A DNA stretch of 64,000 nucleotides from Leishmania martiniquensis (GCF_017916325.1 NC_090166.1:847001-911000), one strand, 5' to 3'; numbered from the stretch's first letter, positions 9,841 through 20,370 are shown. The notes: generated by a model from the sequence alone, not told the origin. Translations and numbers: made by a program.

Positions 9841-10019
9841 AGTCTATAGAACAAATAGGGTGCTTCTCTGTAAGGCAGGGGAAAGCAAGAGGGACATGAG
9901 GCACTGTTTGAGCCGAAAAAAGTCTTTCGGCCACTGGGTGCATTCCGTCAGCGCAGCAGCTGTCTTCCTGGTTCATTATTCTGTGGTGTCGTTAGAGGGG
10001 CTTACGCGGTTACTTCGCC

Positions 10020-10835
10020 TCACTGCTCTGCCCTCCGAAACAGAGAAACATGCTCCTGCTCACATTCGTGTACCTCACCGGCGATGACGAGCGAGTGCAG
10101 AGGCGTGCCGAAGTCAACACCGAGGAGCTCCTTCATTGTACCTGCTACGACTTGCTGAGATGCGGACCCCACTCGCGCGACACCCACCGCAAACGTCGAG
10201 CCATCTGCAGCAACAGCGCCACCCTGCTTGTAGCCCTCCACCTCTAGAATCTGTTCAACGGCCTGCCTGACGGTCATGTAGCGCGGGGGCTCGTAGATCT
10301 TTCGCCCGCGTGCAAGGTTCTCGTCAGAGATCTCCTTTACCTTGATGTCGAGGAGCGCCAAAGTGTGAAGGCCAGCAGCCCTGTTGCTTCGTAGGCGCTC
10401 ATACCAGGAGTCTGGACGCCACGTCTCCGTCCAGAAACACAGAGAGATGACTTGGCCAAACCGGTAGAGCTGCAGGCCACAGCAACCGACAGCGTTAATG
10501 ATGGAAGCATTGTGAACGACTCTGCTCTGGATCCCTTGCTCGTTGCAGCGCACAATCAGGTCCGAATGCGTTGTCGCACCAAAGACGTCGCCGACTACAA
10601 GGAGAACCACCTTCTTCACCTTCGCGTCGTCCAGGACGACCCCGCTCTCCACCATCTCTCTGTCCGCAAGCATAACTGGCTTGCCGTAGATGGCGGCCAG
10701 ATCCTCTGCGCTGCTATTGATGAGGAAAGAGGTGTAGGATTCAAGGAAAACAACATCTGCCTCTTTGACTGCGTTCATGCCTTTCATGGTGATGTCCGAG
10801 GCATCGCCAAGGCCAAGCCCGACCAAGGTGAACAT
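10020..10835 (-). CDS. DPH5: Diphthine (methyl ester) synthase
   Basis: The protein has 271 residues from the ATG giving MFTLVGLGLGDASDITMKGM. This matches the N-terminus of Dph5, a SAM-dependent methyltransferase of the tetrapyrrole-methylase superfamily (CbiF-like fold). Further family blocks are visible: ADVVFLESYTS, VVLLVVGDVFGATTHSDL (SAM-binding loop region), NASIINAVGCCGLQLYRFG, and FWTETWRPDSWYERLRSN, plus the C-terminal LHSLVIAGEVHECE. The enzyme methylates the modified His of elongation factor 2 in the diphthamide pathway, in the cytosol. Length matches the eukaryotic family (about 270-290). The 40 residues upstream in frame are hydrophobic and Ser-rich and lie over the splice region, so they are not included. 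Confidence 0.95.
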   Translation of the reverse strand: MFTLVGLGLGDASDITMKGMNAVKEADVVFLESYTSFLINSSAEDLAAIYGKPVMLADREMVESGVVLDDAKVKKVVLLVVGDVFGATTHSDLIVRCNEQGIQSRVVHNASIINAVGCCGLQLYRFGQVISLCFWTETWRPDSWYERLRSNRAAGLHTLALLDIKVKEISDENLARGRKIYEPPRYMTVRQAVEQILEVEGYKQGGAVAADGSTFAVGVARVGSASQQVVAGTMKELLGVDFGTPLHSLVIAGEVHECEQEHVSLFRRAEQ

Positions 10836-11102
10836 CTGTAATAAATGTGATGGCAGAGCTCCGCGAGTGCAAGCTTCTCTACTAGTGAAATGGGACAGTG
10901 AAAGGGCAGAAAGGGAAGTGGACCATGAGCAGAGAAGGCACACGGCCTCGAGCACGCGATAGAAGGGCAGGGAGCACCGCGCCCTCTCATGCGCACAATG
11001 TTACTTGGATCTTCACGTGATGGCCGTGGTAAAGGTCCGCCGCTTAGGCGCTCGGCGCGGTTTGCCAATGCAGCGCTAAATTCGAAATCAAATGGATGGC
11101 AC
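10836..11102. other. Short intergenic region with candidate splice signal
   Basis: A purine-rich plus-strand stretch at about 10897-10923 is the probable polypyrimidine tract for DPH5. No gene seen. Confidence 0.5.
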
Positions 11103-11678
11103 TCACCAATACTTGCTGTCTGAGAGGAACGGCGCCAGCGCGAACATTAGCCCATGCTCATAGGCTGCGGCACGATCAAGGTGGCCCGCCGTCAGAACGC
11201 CCATCGCACCAAGGCCTGAGCGCACATCCTCGTCGCCAGTCAGATTGTCTATCACCTCCGCCAGCTCCTTGCCTTCGTTGAGAATGGGCCTCATGATCGT
11301 TTCGCTCATCTCAAAACGCGCAGAGGACCCGATTCCGCACTTGCCTGTCGTCTGCTCAAGGATGACCATCCATCCGCATTCGAACCAACGACCAGCGATG
11401 TGTTCAATGCCGCCCTCCAGCCCGACACCGTAATCAGCGTCAGGAGCAGCATTCAGAGCTGCCTTGGCTCTGTTGAGAGCGCCTCTCTGGGTTTCCTCCG
11501 CCGACATTGGCTGAGCGCTCACTCCCGAGCTGACCTCGCAAAGGCGCACTTCATGAGTCTCATCGGGAAAACATTTGTTGACAACCGTGACAACACTCTT
11601 TGCTTTGGCACGATTTGTTGTTCCGACTGCCCAGACAACCATGCTCTCGATCTGATCGGGTGGCTTTCGGGTGCGCAT
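11103..11678 (-). CDS. Inosine/xanthosine triphosphatase-like NTPase (DUF84/YjjX family)
   Basis: The protein has 191 residues from the ATG at 11678. A second in-frame ATG at 11642 begins exactly at the family's usual N-terminus (MVVWAVGTTNRAKAKSVV), so either start is possible. Family features seen: the N-terminal GTTN.AK nucleotide-binding strand and loop, SAEETQRGALNRAKAAL, DYGVGLEGGI, CGIGSSARFEMSE, and the C-terminal DVRSGLGAMGVLTAGHLDRAAAYEHGLMFALAPF. The family hydrolyses non-canonical purine triphosphates (ITP, XTP) to monophosphates, cleaning the nucleotide pool, or acts as a related phosphatase. Length matches YjjX-type enzymes (about 170-190). It lies directly upstream of DPH5 in the transcription order but has no evident pathway link. 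Confidence 0.88.
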   Translation of the reverse strand: MRTRKPPDQIESMVVWAVGTTNRAKAKSVVTVVNKCFPDETHEVRLCEVSSGVSAQPMSAEETQRGALNRAKAALNAAPDADYGVGLEGGIEHIAGRWFECGWMVILEQTTGKCGIGSSARFEMSETIMRPILNEGKELAEVIDNLTGDEDVRSGLGAMGVLTAGHLDRAAAYEHGLMFALAPFLSDSKYW

Positions 11679-11944
11679 CGCCGTGTAGTGACAAAGCAAC
11701 GTATTAGAGAAGCAGTAGGTGAAAAGTTGTTCAAGGAACTAAAGCGATAGTCCCATGCAGTATCTTTCTTACCTGCAGAAGGGAAGCTCAGCTTCTCCGC
11801 AGGAAGAGGATCTTTAGACTTCGCCCACTTCGGCGTTGCTGATTTGCTTTCAGAGAGAACAGGGAGAGGTTGGCAACCCTTGCAGACCCTCAGACGCTCC
11901 AGCAGGGGACGTCACAAAGAAGGAGAACGCTCATCTACGTGCCT
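11679..11944. other. Intergenic region
   Basis: About 265 bp between the truncated thiolase and the DUF84 gene. No gene or repeat seen. Confidence 0.5.
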
Positions 11945-13060
11945 TCATAACACCAAAAGAAAGAGGGCGTAAGGCGCAAAGCCGTCAATCGTAACCGGCG
12001 CTCCATAAATGTACTCCAGAACAGCAACGCCACCGAGACCCCCAGCCGCGCAAATGCTCACAAGGCCGTGGCGCTTGCCGGACCTTCGCAGCTCGTTGGC
12101 AAGCGAGGTCACAATGCGGCCACCAGTTGCAGCAAACGGGTGACCAAGTGCGAGAGACCCGCCATTCACGTTCAGCTTCGACCGGTCAATGTCTTCCGTG
12201 AGAAAAGGCTTGGTGCCGCCAGCGTATCGGTTGAAGAACTCCTGCGACTGTAGGCACTTGATCGTCGCGAGCACCTGAGCTGCGAAGGCCTCATGAATCT
12301 CGTAGAGATCGATGTCTTTCGGCGTCAGGCCCGCCTTTTTCAGCGCCGGGCCCCAGCCCAGAACAGGCGCGAGAAGAAGCTGCGGATAAGGGTCTATTCC
12401 GGAGAAGTACCAGCTTTTGACAGAGACATCCGTTGCGTATCCCAGCTTCTTCGCCTTCTCCTCAGACATGACGAGCATCGCACTACCTCCATCTGTCAAA
12501 GCGCTTGACGTGGCGGCCGTAATGGACCCTTTGTCCTTTCGGAAAACGGGCTTGAGACTTGGCATCTTGGCCTTCATCTTGTCAGTGTCGCGCTGCAGAA
12601 GGTCGTCGCACTTCACCTCAATGCTCTTAGTTGCATCAACCACCACCGGGACAATTTCGTCTTTGAAGTAGCCCGCCTTCTCAGCACGGGAGGCATTGGC
12701 ATGTGACGCCAATGCCAGAGCTTCCTGGTCCTCGCGCGAGATGGTGTTGAGCTCCGCAATGACATCCCCGTGCCACCCCATAGTTTTTCCAGTGCTCCGC
12801 TCCGTCAGCGCGACTCCCCTTGGAAACCACTTGGACGGATTGTAGCCCGCCTCCTTGAAGAAGCCAATGATACCCTTCCTTTGGGCCATCATCAGCCCGT
12901 GAGTCACCGGGCGTGGTAGTGGGAGCTCTGCGTTGCTCACACTGTCACTGCCACCAGCAATGACGACATCGGCGTGCCCACCCTCAATCAGCATGCAAGC
13001 CTGCGAAAGTGCACTCAGTCCGCTGGCGCATGCCATGCTAGTGAGGTTGCTGGTGGGCAT
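11945..13060 (-). CDS. N-terminally truncated thiolase copy (possible pseudogene)
   Basis: The protein has 371 residues from the first ATG in frame. From LTSMACASGL onward it equals the complete thiolase at 13610-14929 except for one residue (Asp for Gly in RDT[D/G]KMKAK). The last 22 residues (YIYGAPVTIDGFAPYALFLLVL) replace HTPRK of the other copy. The catalytic Cys in MACASG, the HEAFA His, the GHPFAATGG His and the final CAAGGLGG Cys are all present. The first 91 residues of the thiolase fold, which build part of the N-terminal domain and dimer interface, are missing. Ahead of the block the frame stays open but has two TAG stops at 13133-13135 and 13244-13246. It may still be expressed, because the ATG frame is intact, but a functional thiolase lacking this region is unlikely. 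Confidence 0.65.
   Translation of the reverse strand: MPTSNLTSMACASGLSALSQACMLIEGGHADVVIAGGSDSVSNAELPLPRPVTHGLMMAQRKGIIGFFKEAGYNPSKWFPRGVALTERSTGKTMGWHGDVIAELNTISREDQEALALASHANASRAEKAGYFKDEIVPVVVDATKSIEVKCDDLLQRDTDKMKAKMPSLKPVFRKDKGSITAATSSALTDGGSAMLVMSEEKAKKLGYATDVSVKSWYFSGIDPYPQLLLAPVLGWGPALKKAGLTPKDIDLYEIHEAFAAQVLATIKCLQSQEFFNRYAGGTKPFLTEDIDRSKLNVNGGSLALGHPFAATGGRIVTSLANELRRSGKRHGLVSICAAGGLGGVAVLEYIYGAPVTIDGFAPYALFLLVL
12014..13046. repeat. Thiolase direct repeat, copy A
   Basis: This 1,033-bp block matches 13628-14660 (offset 1,614) with one difference that I could find: T at 12582 against C at 14196. Flanks on both sides are unrelated. It is direct and covers most of the thiolase coding sequence except the N-terminal 91 codons and the last few codons. 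Confidence 0.92.
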
Positions 13061-13609
13061 CGCGTGAAACTGGCAGTCGGCCACACTGTCTTGCACACAT
13101 TTGTCAGTGCAACCTTTCTGAGCCGCATTCTTCTACACAACGTAAGCAATATTGTTCGGGTAAACTCGTGATCTCTTGAAATCCCTGTGAGTCTCGATGT
13201 ACGCCAGGTTCACTGTGGCTACATCCATCAACGCTCCTTGAAGCTATAGAAGATCTTTTTCTGCAGGCGTGAAAACTGCCCAGTGAAGAGGAGCGCGGAC
13301 GGCCGAACACATTTGTGTCAGCCTAGCAGTATATACTTGAAGGCAAGAAGCAAAACGAAAATAACGTTTGAAAAGGCTATCGTCCGCATTGCGTTTGACG
13401 GCTGCAGTTTCTCGAGAGTCCCCGCTGAAAATTCGACCCAACTGCTTTTCCGTTGTTCTCACTAACCAGTCCTGCAGTCCCCGGCGCTCACGAGAGAGTA
13501 CATAACAAACAATTCAAGCACAAAAAAATGGTCGGGAAAAAAGTAAATATTTTGCGCTTCTCTATCGTCGTAGTCGAAGTCTCCACGTCTGCAGCTATCT
13601 CCTCACAGC
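13061..13609 (-). other. Region between thiolase copies with frame-open remnant
   Basis: On the minus strand the frame of the truncated thiolase stays open upstream to 13462, apart from two TAG codons (13244-13246 and 13133-13135). The translated pieces, such as MDVATVNLAYIETHRDFKRS and KNAAQKGCTDKCVQDSVADC, do not resemble the N-terminus of the complete thiolase. They could be the remains of another gene fused to the thiolase block, or chance open sequence. The part from about 13,470 to 13,609 is AT-richer and is the probable 3' UTR of the upstream complete thiolase. Confidence 0.4.
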
Positions 13610-14929
13610 TCACTTCCTCGGCGTGTGCTCCAGAACAGCAACGCCACCGAGACCCCCAGCCGCGCAAATGCTCACAAGGCCGTGGCGCTTGCCGGACCTT
13701 CGCAGCTCGTTGGCAAGCGAGGTCACAATGCGGCCACCAGTTGCAGCAAACGGGTGACCAAGTGCGAGAGACCCGCCATTCACGTTCAGCTTCGACCGGT
13801 CAATGTCTTCCGTGAGAAAAGGCTTGGTGCCGCCAGCGTATCGGTTGAAGAACTCCTGCGACTGTAGGCACTTGATCGTCGCGAGCACCTGAGCTGCGAA
13901 GGCCTCATGAATCTCGTAGAGATCGATGTCTTTCGGCGTCAGGCCCGCCTTTTTCAGCGCCGGGCCCCAGCCCAGAACAGGCGCGAGAAGAAGCTGCGGA
14001 TAAGGGTCTATTCCGGAGAAGTACCAGCTTTTGACAGAGACATCCGTTGCGTATCCCAGCTTCTTCGCCTTCTCCTCAGACATGACGAGCATCGCACTAC
14101 CTCCATCTGTCAAAGCGCTTGACGTGGCGGCCGTAATGGACCCTTTGTCCTTTCGGAAAACGGGCTTGAGACTTGGCATCTTGGCCTTCATCTTGCCAGT
14201 GTCGCGCTGCAGAAGGTCGTCGCACTTCACCTCAATGCTCTTAGTTGCATCAACCACCACCGGGACAATTTCGTCTTTGAAGTAGCCCGCCTTCTCAGCA
14301 CGGGAGGCATTGGCATGTGACGCCAATGCCAGAGCTTCCTGGTCCTCGCGCGAGATGGTGTTGAGCTCCGCAATGACATCCCCGTGCCACCCCATAGTTT
14401 TTCCAGTGCTCCGCTCCGTCAGCGCGACTCCCCTTGGAAACCACTTGGACGGATTGTAGCCCGCCTCCTTGAAGAAGCCAATGATACCCTTCCTTTGGGC
14501 CATCATCAGCCCGTGAGTCACCGGGCGTGGTAGTGGGAGCTCTGCGTTGCTCACACTGTCACTGCCACCAGCAATGACGACATCGGCGTGCCCACCCTCA
14601 ATCAGCATGCAAGCCTGCGAAAGTGCACTCAGTCCGCTGGCGCATGCCATGCTAGTGAGGCTGGCGGTGATCTTTTTCGGCAAATTTAGCTCAATGACTA
14701 TCTCGCGAGCACAGTTGTGAGCGCTTCCTTGTAGCACAACATTGCCCCAAACAATATGATCAACCGCAGCAGGATCCAGCGATGTCTTGTTGAGGAGACC
14801 CGCAACGGCGGCGCTCGCCAATTGCACGGTGTCCGCCTTCATCAGGGCACCGAAGGACTTAACAAAAGGCGTCCTCACTCCGGTGACGAAGACCGCCCGC
14901 TGGCGGAAAATACAGGGAGTCGAGCGCAT
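13610..14929 (-). CDS. Acetyl-CoA acyltransferase (3-ketoacyl-CoA thiolase), complete copy
   Basis: The protein has 439 residues. The N-terminus is basic and acid-poor (MRSTPCIFRQRAVFVTGVRT), compatible with a short mitochondrial leader running into the thiolase start VFVTGVRTPF. Thiolase signatures in order: nucleophile Cys96 in SMACASGLSA, His341 in HEAFAAQ, His392 in GHPFAATGGR, and Cys422 in CAAGGLGG, which acts as the acid/base. A glycine-rich GGSDSVSNAELPLPR block and the loop MSEEKAKKLGY also fit the trifunctional-enzyme beta-subunit type of thiolase. It cleaves 3-ketoacyl-CoA with CoA in fatty-acid beta-oxidation, or runs the reverse condensation. No C-terminal PTS1 is present (end ...HTPRK), so a mitochondrial location is more likely than the glycosome. 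It is adjacent to a truncated near-identical copy. Confidence 0.93.
   Translation of the reverse strand: MRSTPCIFRQRAVFVTGVRTPFVKSFGALMKADTVQLASAAVAGLLNKTSLDPAAVDHIVWGNVVLQGSAHNCAREIVIELNLPKKITASLTSMACASGLSALSQACMLIEGGHADVVIAGGSDSVSNAELPLPRPVTHGLMMAQRKGIIGFFKEAGYNPSKWFPRGVALTERSTGKTMGWHGDVIAELNTISREDQEALALASHANASRAEKAGYFKDEIVPVVVDATKSIEVKCDDLLQRDTGKMKAKMPSLKPVFRKDKGSITAATSSALTDGGSAMLVMSEEKAKKLGYATDVSVKSWYFSGIDPYPQLLLAPVLGWGPALKKAGLTPKDIDLYEIHEAFAAQVLATIKCLQSQEFFNRYAGGTKPFLTEDIDRSKLNVNGGSLALGHPFAATGGRIVTSLANELRRSGKRHGLVSICAAGGLGGVAVLEHTPRK
13628..14660. repeat. Thiolase direct repeat, copy B
   Basis: Partner of 12014-13046; see that entry. The right boundary falls inside the coding sequence at GAGG/CTGG, just upstream of the nucleophile Cys codon region. 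The left boundary falls about 18 bases before the stop codon. Confidence 0.92.
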
Positions 14930-16479
14930 AACTGAGAGATGATGCAGTGTAGCGTAGAGTCAGCTGGAGAAGAAGTCAAAAAGTAAGAGGAGGGAGCAGG
15001 TGATGAGTGTCTAATTAGAAGGCTTTGCACACCACTGTCAGAGCAGGATAAAGCAGAGGGAGCGGAACAATCTGGCGAACCATGTAGAAGAGCTGTGGAC
15101 AGCTTTTATGCGGCGTGCGGCGCTCCCCTGATGCCAAATCTTTCACCAAGCACCACTAGACCTGGATTGAGCAGCACAGCATACTCCGCGGCTCCGGCAC
15201 GTAACTGAGAGGGGCTAGTCAAAACCTGAGCAACAGCTCTCAATAAAAAGGAATTCACAGAACTCAAACGGTGAAGAGTGCGAGCTCCCGACACCCTGCA
15301 AGACCCGTTCATCGAGAGAGCGGAGCAGCTCCCTTTAGGGTATCTAAATGGTTTCAAAAGGGACGGCGATACCCCAGCACTGCTGCAATCCGTGAGACGG
15401 TGAGACCCCAACGAGTATCATTCAGAATTTCCGGCTCCCCTCTTTCACAGACCCACGTGCACACACAAATATACTGCCGGTTATGAGAGCTACAATGACC
15501 GGCACACCATCGGGCACGTAGTATTTCTCGACCGCATTGGCAACAATGCAAGCATCAAAGGGGTCGAACCGTCGTTCTCACAAGGTAGATGTTAGTTCGC
15601 TAGCGCAGGTGCGAATAAGTCCCGTCAAGCTTATACGGCAAGCCTATCCAGCTAGCGCCCATGCATCGCTTGTGACAGCTTACCATCTTCGAGAGATGAG
15701 GGCCTTACCGTCGTGTTTCAGTCAGTCGGAAAAGAAACCACCAGCTGCCTCCTGGATAAGCAGCCCCTCCAGCGCAACAGCGAAGCAAGAGCGCCCGACC
15801 ACGCGTCGGATGCGAGAGATTGCATCGGCGCAGTGCACCATCCCTACATGAATAAGAGGTCACCTAGGACTCGCCTAGAAGCAAGGTCCTTCAAAGAACC
15901 ATCACCACACACCCGGGCTTCGTCCAGTTGGAAGGACTTGCAATCCCACTTTTATCCCCAGCTGCCCCCATGCCCCAAAGATGCCAACCTTGACCTGCTT
16001 CCTGTGAGTGGGGGAGGAAGCAGGCACCTTGCTCGCCTCCTGGAAATGGCACGGGAGCTACGCACACCTAGCGGAGAAAAGGATCCAAGCAACACAGTTA
16101 GAGGGCATGCGCCTCTTAGACCATGCGCTGAGAAATACATCGGCCACCACAAGCGTATCCCATTTCTCCCTGGGGCGCGCGACTGTGTAGAGGATTCAAT
16201 CTAAAGTGTATCTACTACCCTCAATGCCCTCAAATACCGGAGCGACGTCCAAAGAATCACATTCACTATTATGCGCGCCCCGGCGTGTCCCCTCATGGAT
16301 CACCGCGCCGGTGGCACTCACCAAGTCACGGGCAATGCCCGCGAATGCGACGTGCCTGTGAACAGGCGTAAAAAAACACCTTTGCAGAATAGCCCTTTCC
16401 CAAGCAAGGCCACCCAACGTCCCCCCCACACACACACACGCACACACTTTACCAGCTGAGAGAAAAGCCTCAAGGCAGC
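14930..16479. other. Gene-free region of ordinary composition
   Basis: About 1.5 kb upstream (in transcription sense) of the complete thiolase. Base composition is mixed, without strong strand bias, and open frames are short. A CA-rich tract at 16421-16447 sits at its right end, directly before the composition changes. No gene, tRNA or recognisable repeat is seen. Confidence 0.55.
16421..16447. repeat. C7 plus (CA)n tract
   Basis: Seven C residues are followed by CA alternation. The tract marks the left approach to the abnormal segment described next. Confidence 0.85.
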
Positions 16480-19400
16480 AAGAGGGATTTGGGGTCGCCC
16501 CAACGGACAATCACGGGCGTCTTCGAAAAGGCCCGACCCCAAACACCCCCTCGCTTCAGGAAAAGGCGAGTGTCAAAGACACCGTTCAGGATCACTTTTC
16601 CTTGCCTTTTACTTTCACCCATCGCCCCACCACCGCTTTTTGAACACCATAGGAAGCAGCCCCCACCCCGCGGCAAAGCCGCGCCGGTTCTCCCAGACGT
16701 GCCCCCGAGGGCACCCCGACGGCGAATGCATAGGCCGTCCGCAAGAGCCCCAAAGGGATAGGTTCCCCAAGCCCAGAAATCACCCCTGCGGCCAGCCCCT
16801 CGTTAAGCAGGAAAAAAAGCCCCACAAAGGACCATTACCCCTGGCCAAAACCAAAGGACGTGCGGCTAAAAACCCGCCCCTTGTATACCGCCCCGAAAGC
16901 GCCAGCAGGGCGGCCCCCCAGAGACCACCCCAAAAACCCTTTAAAAACTAACGTTTCCGGCCCGCCTTCACTAAAATCACAAAACAATCGCCCTAAGTAA
17001 AAAAAACACCCCGGATATTGTTGTTTGGCTTTCTCATTGGGCGCGATGCCGCTTGTTTGTGGAAAAACATCCCCCGCCACGCCCCCAATGCCCTTTTTGC
17101 TTGGCGCACAAGTCTGAATGGAATCACCAAAAAAAAGCACAAAGAAAAGCTTCAAAATAGATGAAACGGGTCCCTTTCCGCCACCTTAAGCGCTACAAAA
17201 CGGCCGACTAATGAAGCGGATGCCCGCAAGTGAAGGCCAGCCGCCTGCCGTATATAAATCCTTTTCCAATCCGCACGCCACACCTTCCTACAGACAAACG
17301 CCTTGTATTGAAGAACAAGAACCGCAAAAGGTTCAACGCGGCCCGTAGAAAAACCTGTAAAAACACACGACGCGTCTTGCACATCACCAGCGCCCACCGC
17401 GATAGCGCCGCAGACAAAGAGCCGTAGCCGCCCCGCGCGTTTCCCGCATTGCTAAGGCAGCAGCCGGGCGCGCAAAAAAGAAATATTTGCGTGGCTGCCA
17501 TACAACTTCTTTGGTTGGTGTATTCAGGTTTTTGCTTTACTCTTAACGCGGCTCTTTTCATGCACAAGCCCTGGCGCTTCCGGGTTGCGTGCAAAGAAGT
17601 CAACAAAGAAACCGCACCACCGAAAGGCCCCAAAACACGCACGCGACCCCCTTTCTTCTCCCACTAAGCTTCCGGGAGCCCCAAGGGAGCCGGCCCCCGC
17701 CCCGAAAGAGCCCGCGCCCTGGGGCGAACAAGCCAACAGGGCGCAGAATAGGCGGCGGGCGCGCAAACGCCCAGCGCGTGACCAAAAACGTTTTTGGGAC
17801 CCATAGAGTCCGACTTAATGAAAAGATGCGTTCAGAGCCTTTGGTTGTTGCCAGTGTCGGCGTTTTGGGGTAAAAAGGGCTTTTTTTTCCGCCTCCGGGG
17901 GGGTGCGGCGGTTCCCGGGGGCCCTTATGGGCCGCCGCTTACGCCCCCAAAGCGGCCAACAACGCACCGCGAAGAGAACGGGGCACAACCCCGGCGCCGG
18001 GCCCCGCCCCCCCCCCCATCCCCAGCCGCCCGTTTTCCCGCAAACCCCGGACTTTTCTCCCCCTAACCATCGTTCCAGCGACATCCGCCAGCCCTTTCAT
18101 TTTCACCCCGGCAAAGAAAAGCGCGCGCGCCACCGCCGAAAAGAACTTTTTAACAACCCAGAGCCGTTCGCCCAAACATGGCAAAAGTGACAGATTTACC
18201 AAGCTTTTTCTTGCATACGTCAAACGTCCCTTCCTGTTAATTTGCATTCCTAATAACCACAGCCTGCGCGGTCAGAAACCCCTTTGGCAGCTTACAAAAG
18301 CCGAAACACAACCCGCCGGAGCCGCCTAACAAGCAGCCGCGCCACACCCACGTCAGCTTTTCTACCTTGCTGATTTGTAATCATAGGCCTGGATATTGGC
18401 GAAAAGAACCAGCAGCTTAGATTTTTTTTTAACTTCGATTTTTTTCGGAGGCAGGCAACACGGATGCGCTCAAGTTGCAAAGGCCGGTGGGGCGCGCCCA
18501 TGCCCTGAAAATGGGCCGCGGTGTAGCTACAAAAAAAAAAGAACTGAATGCCGTCGACGCAGTATTGTGGTGTTTCCAATGGATTGTAAGAAAAAAGGAT
18601 TCACAATAACGCAAAGTGGGGCCAATGGCGCGGCAGTAAAAAATTTCGGTCATTTAGCTTGGGTTGGCAAAAAGAGAACGAGCTTCTGGCGTGAATATAA
18701 AGCTGGGTTGTGCAGAAAGATGGAAAACCAGTGGCGGAAAAGTTGTTTCTTGGGGCAAGGAAAAGACATAGCTCGCGTAATGTCAAAGGGTTCATGAATA
18801 TCAAAGCGCGCCTCCTGAACAGCGCAAAAGAAAAACGGCCGCCTGGTTATAAGACGCTGGTTTTCACACCTCGCTGCTGGGGTGTGTGTGCGGCGGTGGG
18901 CGCTTTTGGTTTTTTTCGCTGGCGCGCTTGTGCTTTGGCGGCGCTGCTTCATGCCGCCTGCGGGGCTTGGTGGGGCGTTTTTGGCGGGCCCGCAAGGCGC
19001 GCGCCGCCCTTCGCGCGATGCGGAGCGGCCGGCGTGTTTTTTCTTTGGGTGAGGGCGTGCGCCCGCTGGCGGTAGCCATCCCGGTCGGCATAGCTAGCGC
19101 AGGGGGTGACATAGCTTTTTCGTCGCCAGGAGGCCGCCCAGCATCACCGTTGGATACTGTTTTTGTCGCTTTCTAGCGGGACAGATGCTGAAGGCCAGAA
19201 TGGTCCGCGAGCGTCGCTGTTGATGTTTCTGGGGGAGGGGTGCGGCGATATGAAGTCTTTCAGTTGCGTATTAAAATGCTGAAAAATGCGCTGTTGAGAG
19301 TAGAAGGAGCTGCTCATGGCGAGGGTTCTACAATGACAAAGGCCTATGGGGGTTCGAAATTTTTATAAATCAGCACCGGTGCCGATTTGCCAACTTGCTG

Positions 19401-20345
19401 TGTTCAGTGGCGGGGCGGTTGTATGTTGAATCTCTGTAGAAAAAGCTCCTTTGTTGGCCGGGCGGTCGGCCTTGTGAAAACACTCTGCATCTTGGGGTGG
19501 GCTTTCTTTCATTGAATCTTGTGGCGGGGAAAGGTTAGGGGATGAAGCAGGCCTTTTTGTTGTCGGATTACGAGACTTTTGGCGGCCGCTTTTTCCTTGT
19601 TTGGCATGGATTGAGGGAAAGCCGTCGGCAGTATTCCCCTTGGGGGTAGGGTGTTTGCTGGGGTGCGCGATCGGGCTGCTCTTCGAAAGGGGAGGGGAAG
19701 GCCTTGGGGGCTTGAGAAAAGCATGAGGTGCGCATGCTCGTTTAGCTGCTGGCGCTCCTTTGTCGAATGGGCAGCATTTTCAGAGCGTGTTGGGCGTCTT
19801 GCAAGAAGACAAAAGTTGCTGTTTCTTGCGACCTTTTTTTTCAGCTTGATTTTGGAGGTGCGGTGGATCATGTCTGCGCTTGTCCTTGGTGGGCTTCTCG
19901 TTGCGGTTGTCGGGCTTGGGCTTCCTGTGTGCCGGGGGGGGCCGCTGGCGTTTCGTGCCTCGTGGGCGCCTGCCCGTGTTTGTGGCGGCGTCCCGGGGCC
20001 CACCGGGCCCCGCCCTTTGCCTCCGCCCCGGGGCGAAGCGCAACCTTTGCCGCCGGTGAGGCTTGGGATCGGCTTCTCGCGGTGCTCCTTGGCGGGCGTG
20101 GGCTTCTCGCCTGTGGGGGCTCCGGGCTGCGGTTGGCGCCACGCCTTTGGTGTCTTTCCATGTGGGTTGGGGGGGCCCGCGTTTGGTTTGGTGGGGTTAG
20201 AGGGGGGGTTGGCGGTTTGGCGGCTGGGTTTTCGGGTGGCCCACTCGGCACGGCCGCGGCGTGTGTGTGGGGAGGGGTTGAGGGAAGGCCCCCGGGGTGG
20301 CGGGCGGCTTGGCCGTGGCGGGCCCCCCTTTTTTTTTGGTTCTCC
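16480..20345. other. Compositionally aberrant segment with mirror strand skew
   Basis: About 3.9 kb unlike anything else in the window. It is full of short homopolymer runs of all four bases. The left part (to about 18.2 kb) is strongly C- and A-biased on the plus strand; for example 18001-18060 has 36 C and 8 G. The right part (from about 18.85 kb) is G- and T-biased; 20161-20220 has 35 G and 5 C. The switch lies at about 18.3-18.85 kb. None of the open frames in it has protein-like composition. The pattern fits two low-quality sequence ends meeting in a poorly resolved gap, with base runs over-called in the reading direction. Alternatives are a degenerate inverted element or a skew-switch region. 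It should not be annotated as coding. Confidence 0.6.
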
Positions 20346-20370
20346 ATTAAAACCGTGTTCATTAATTTCG

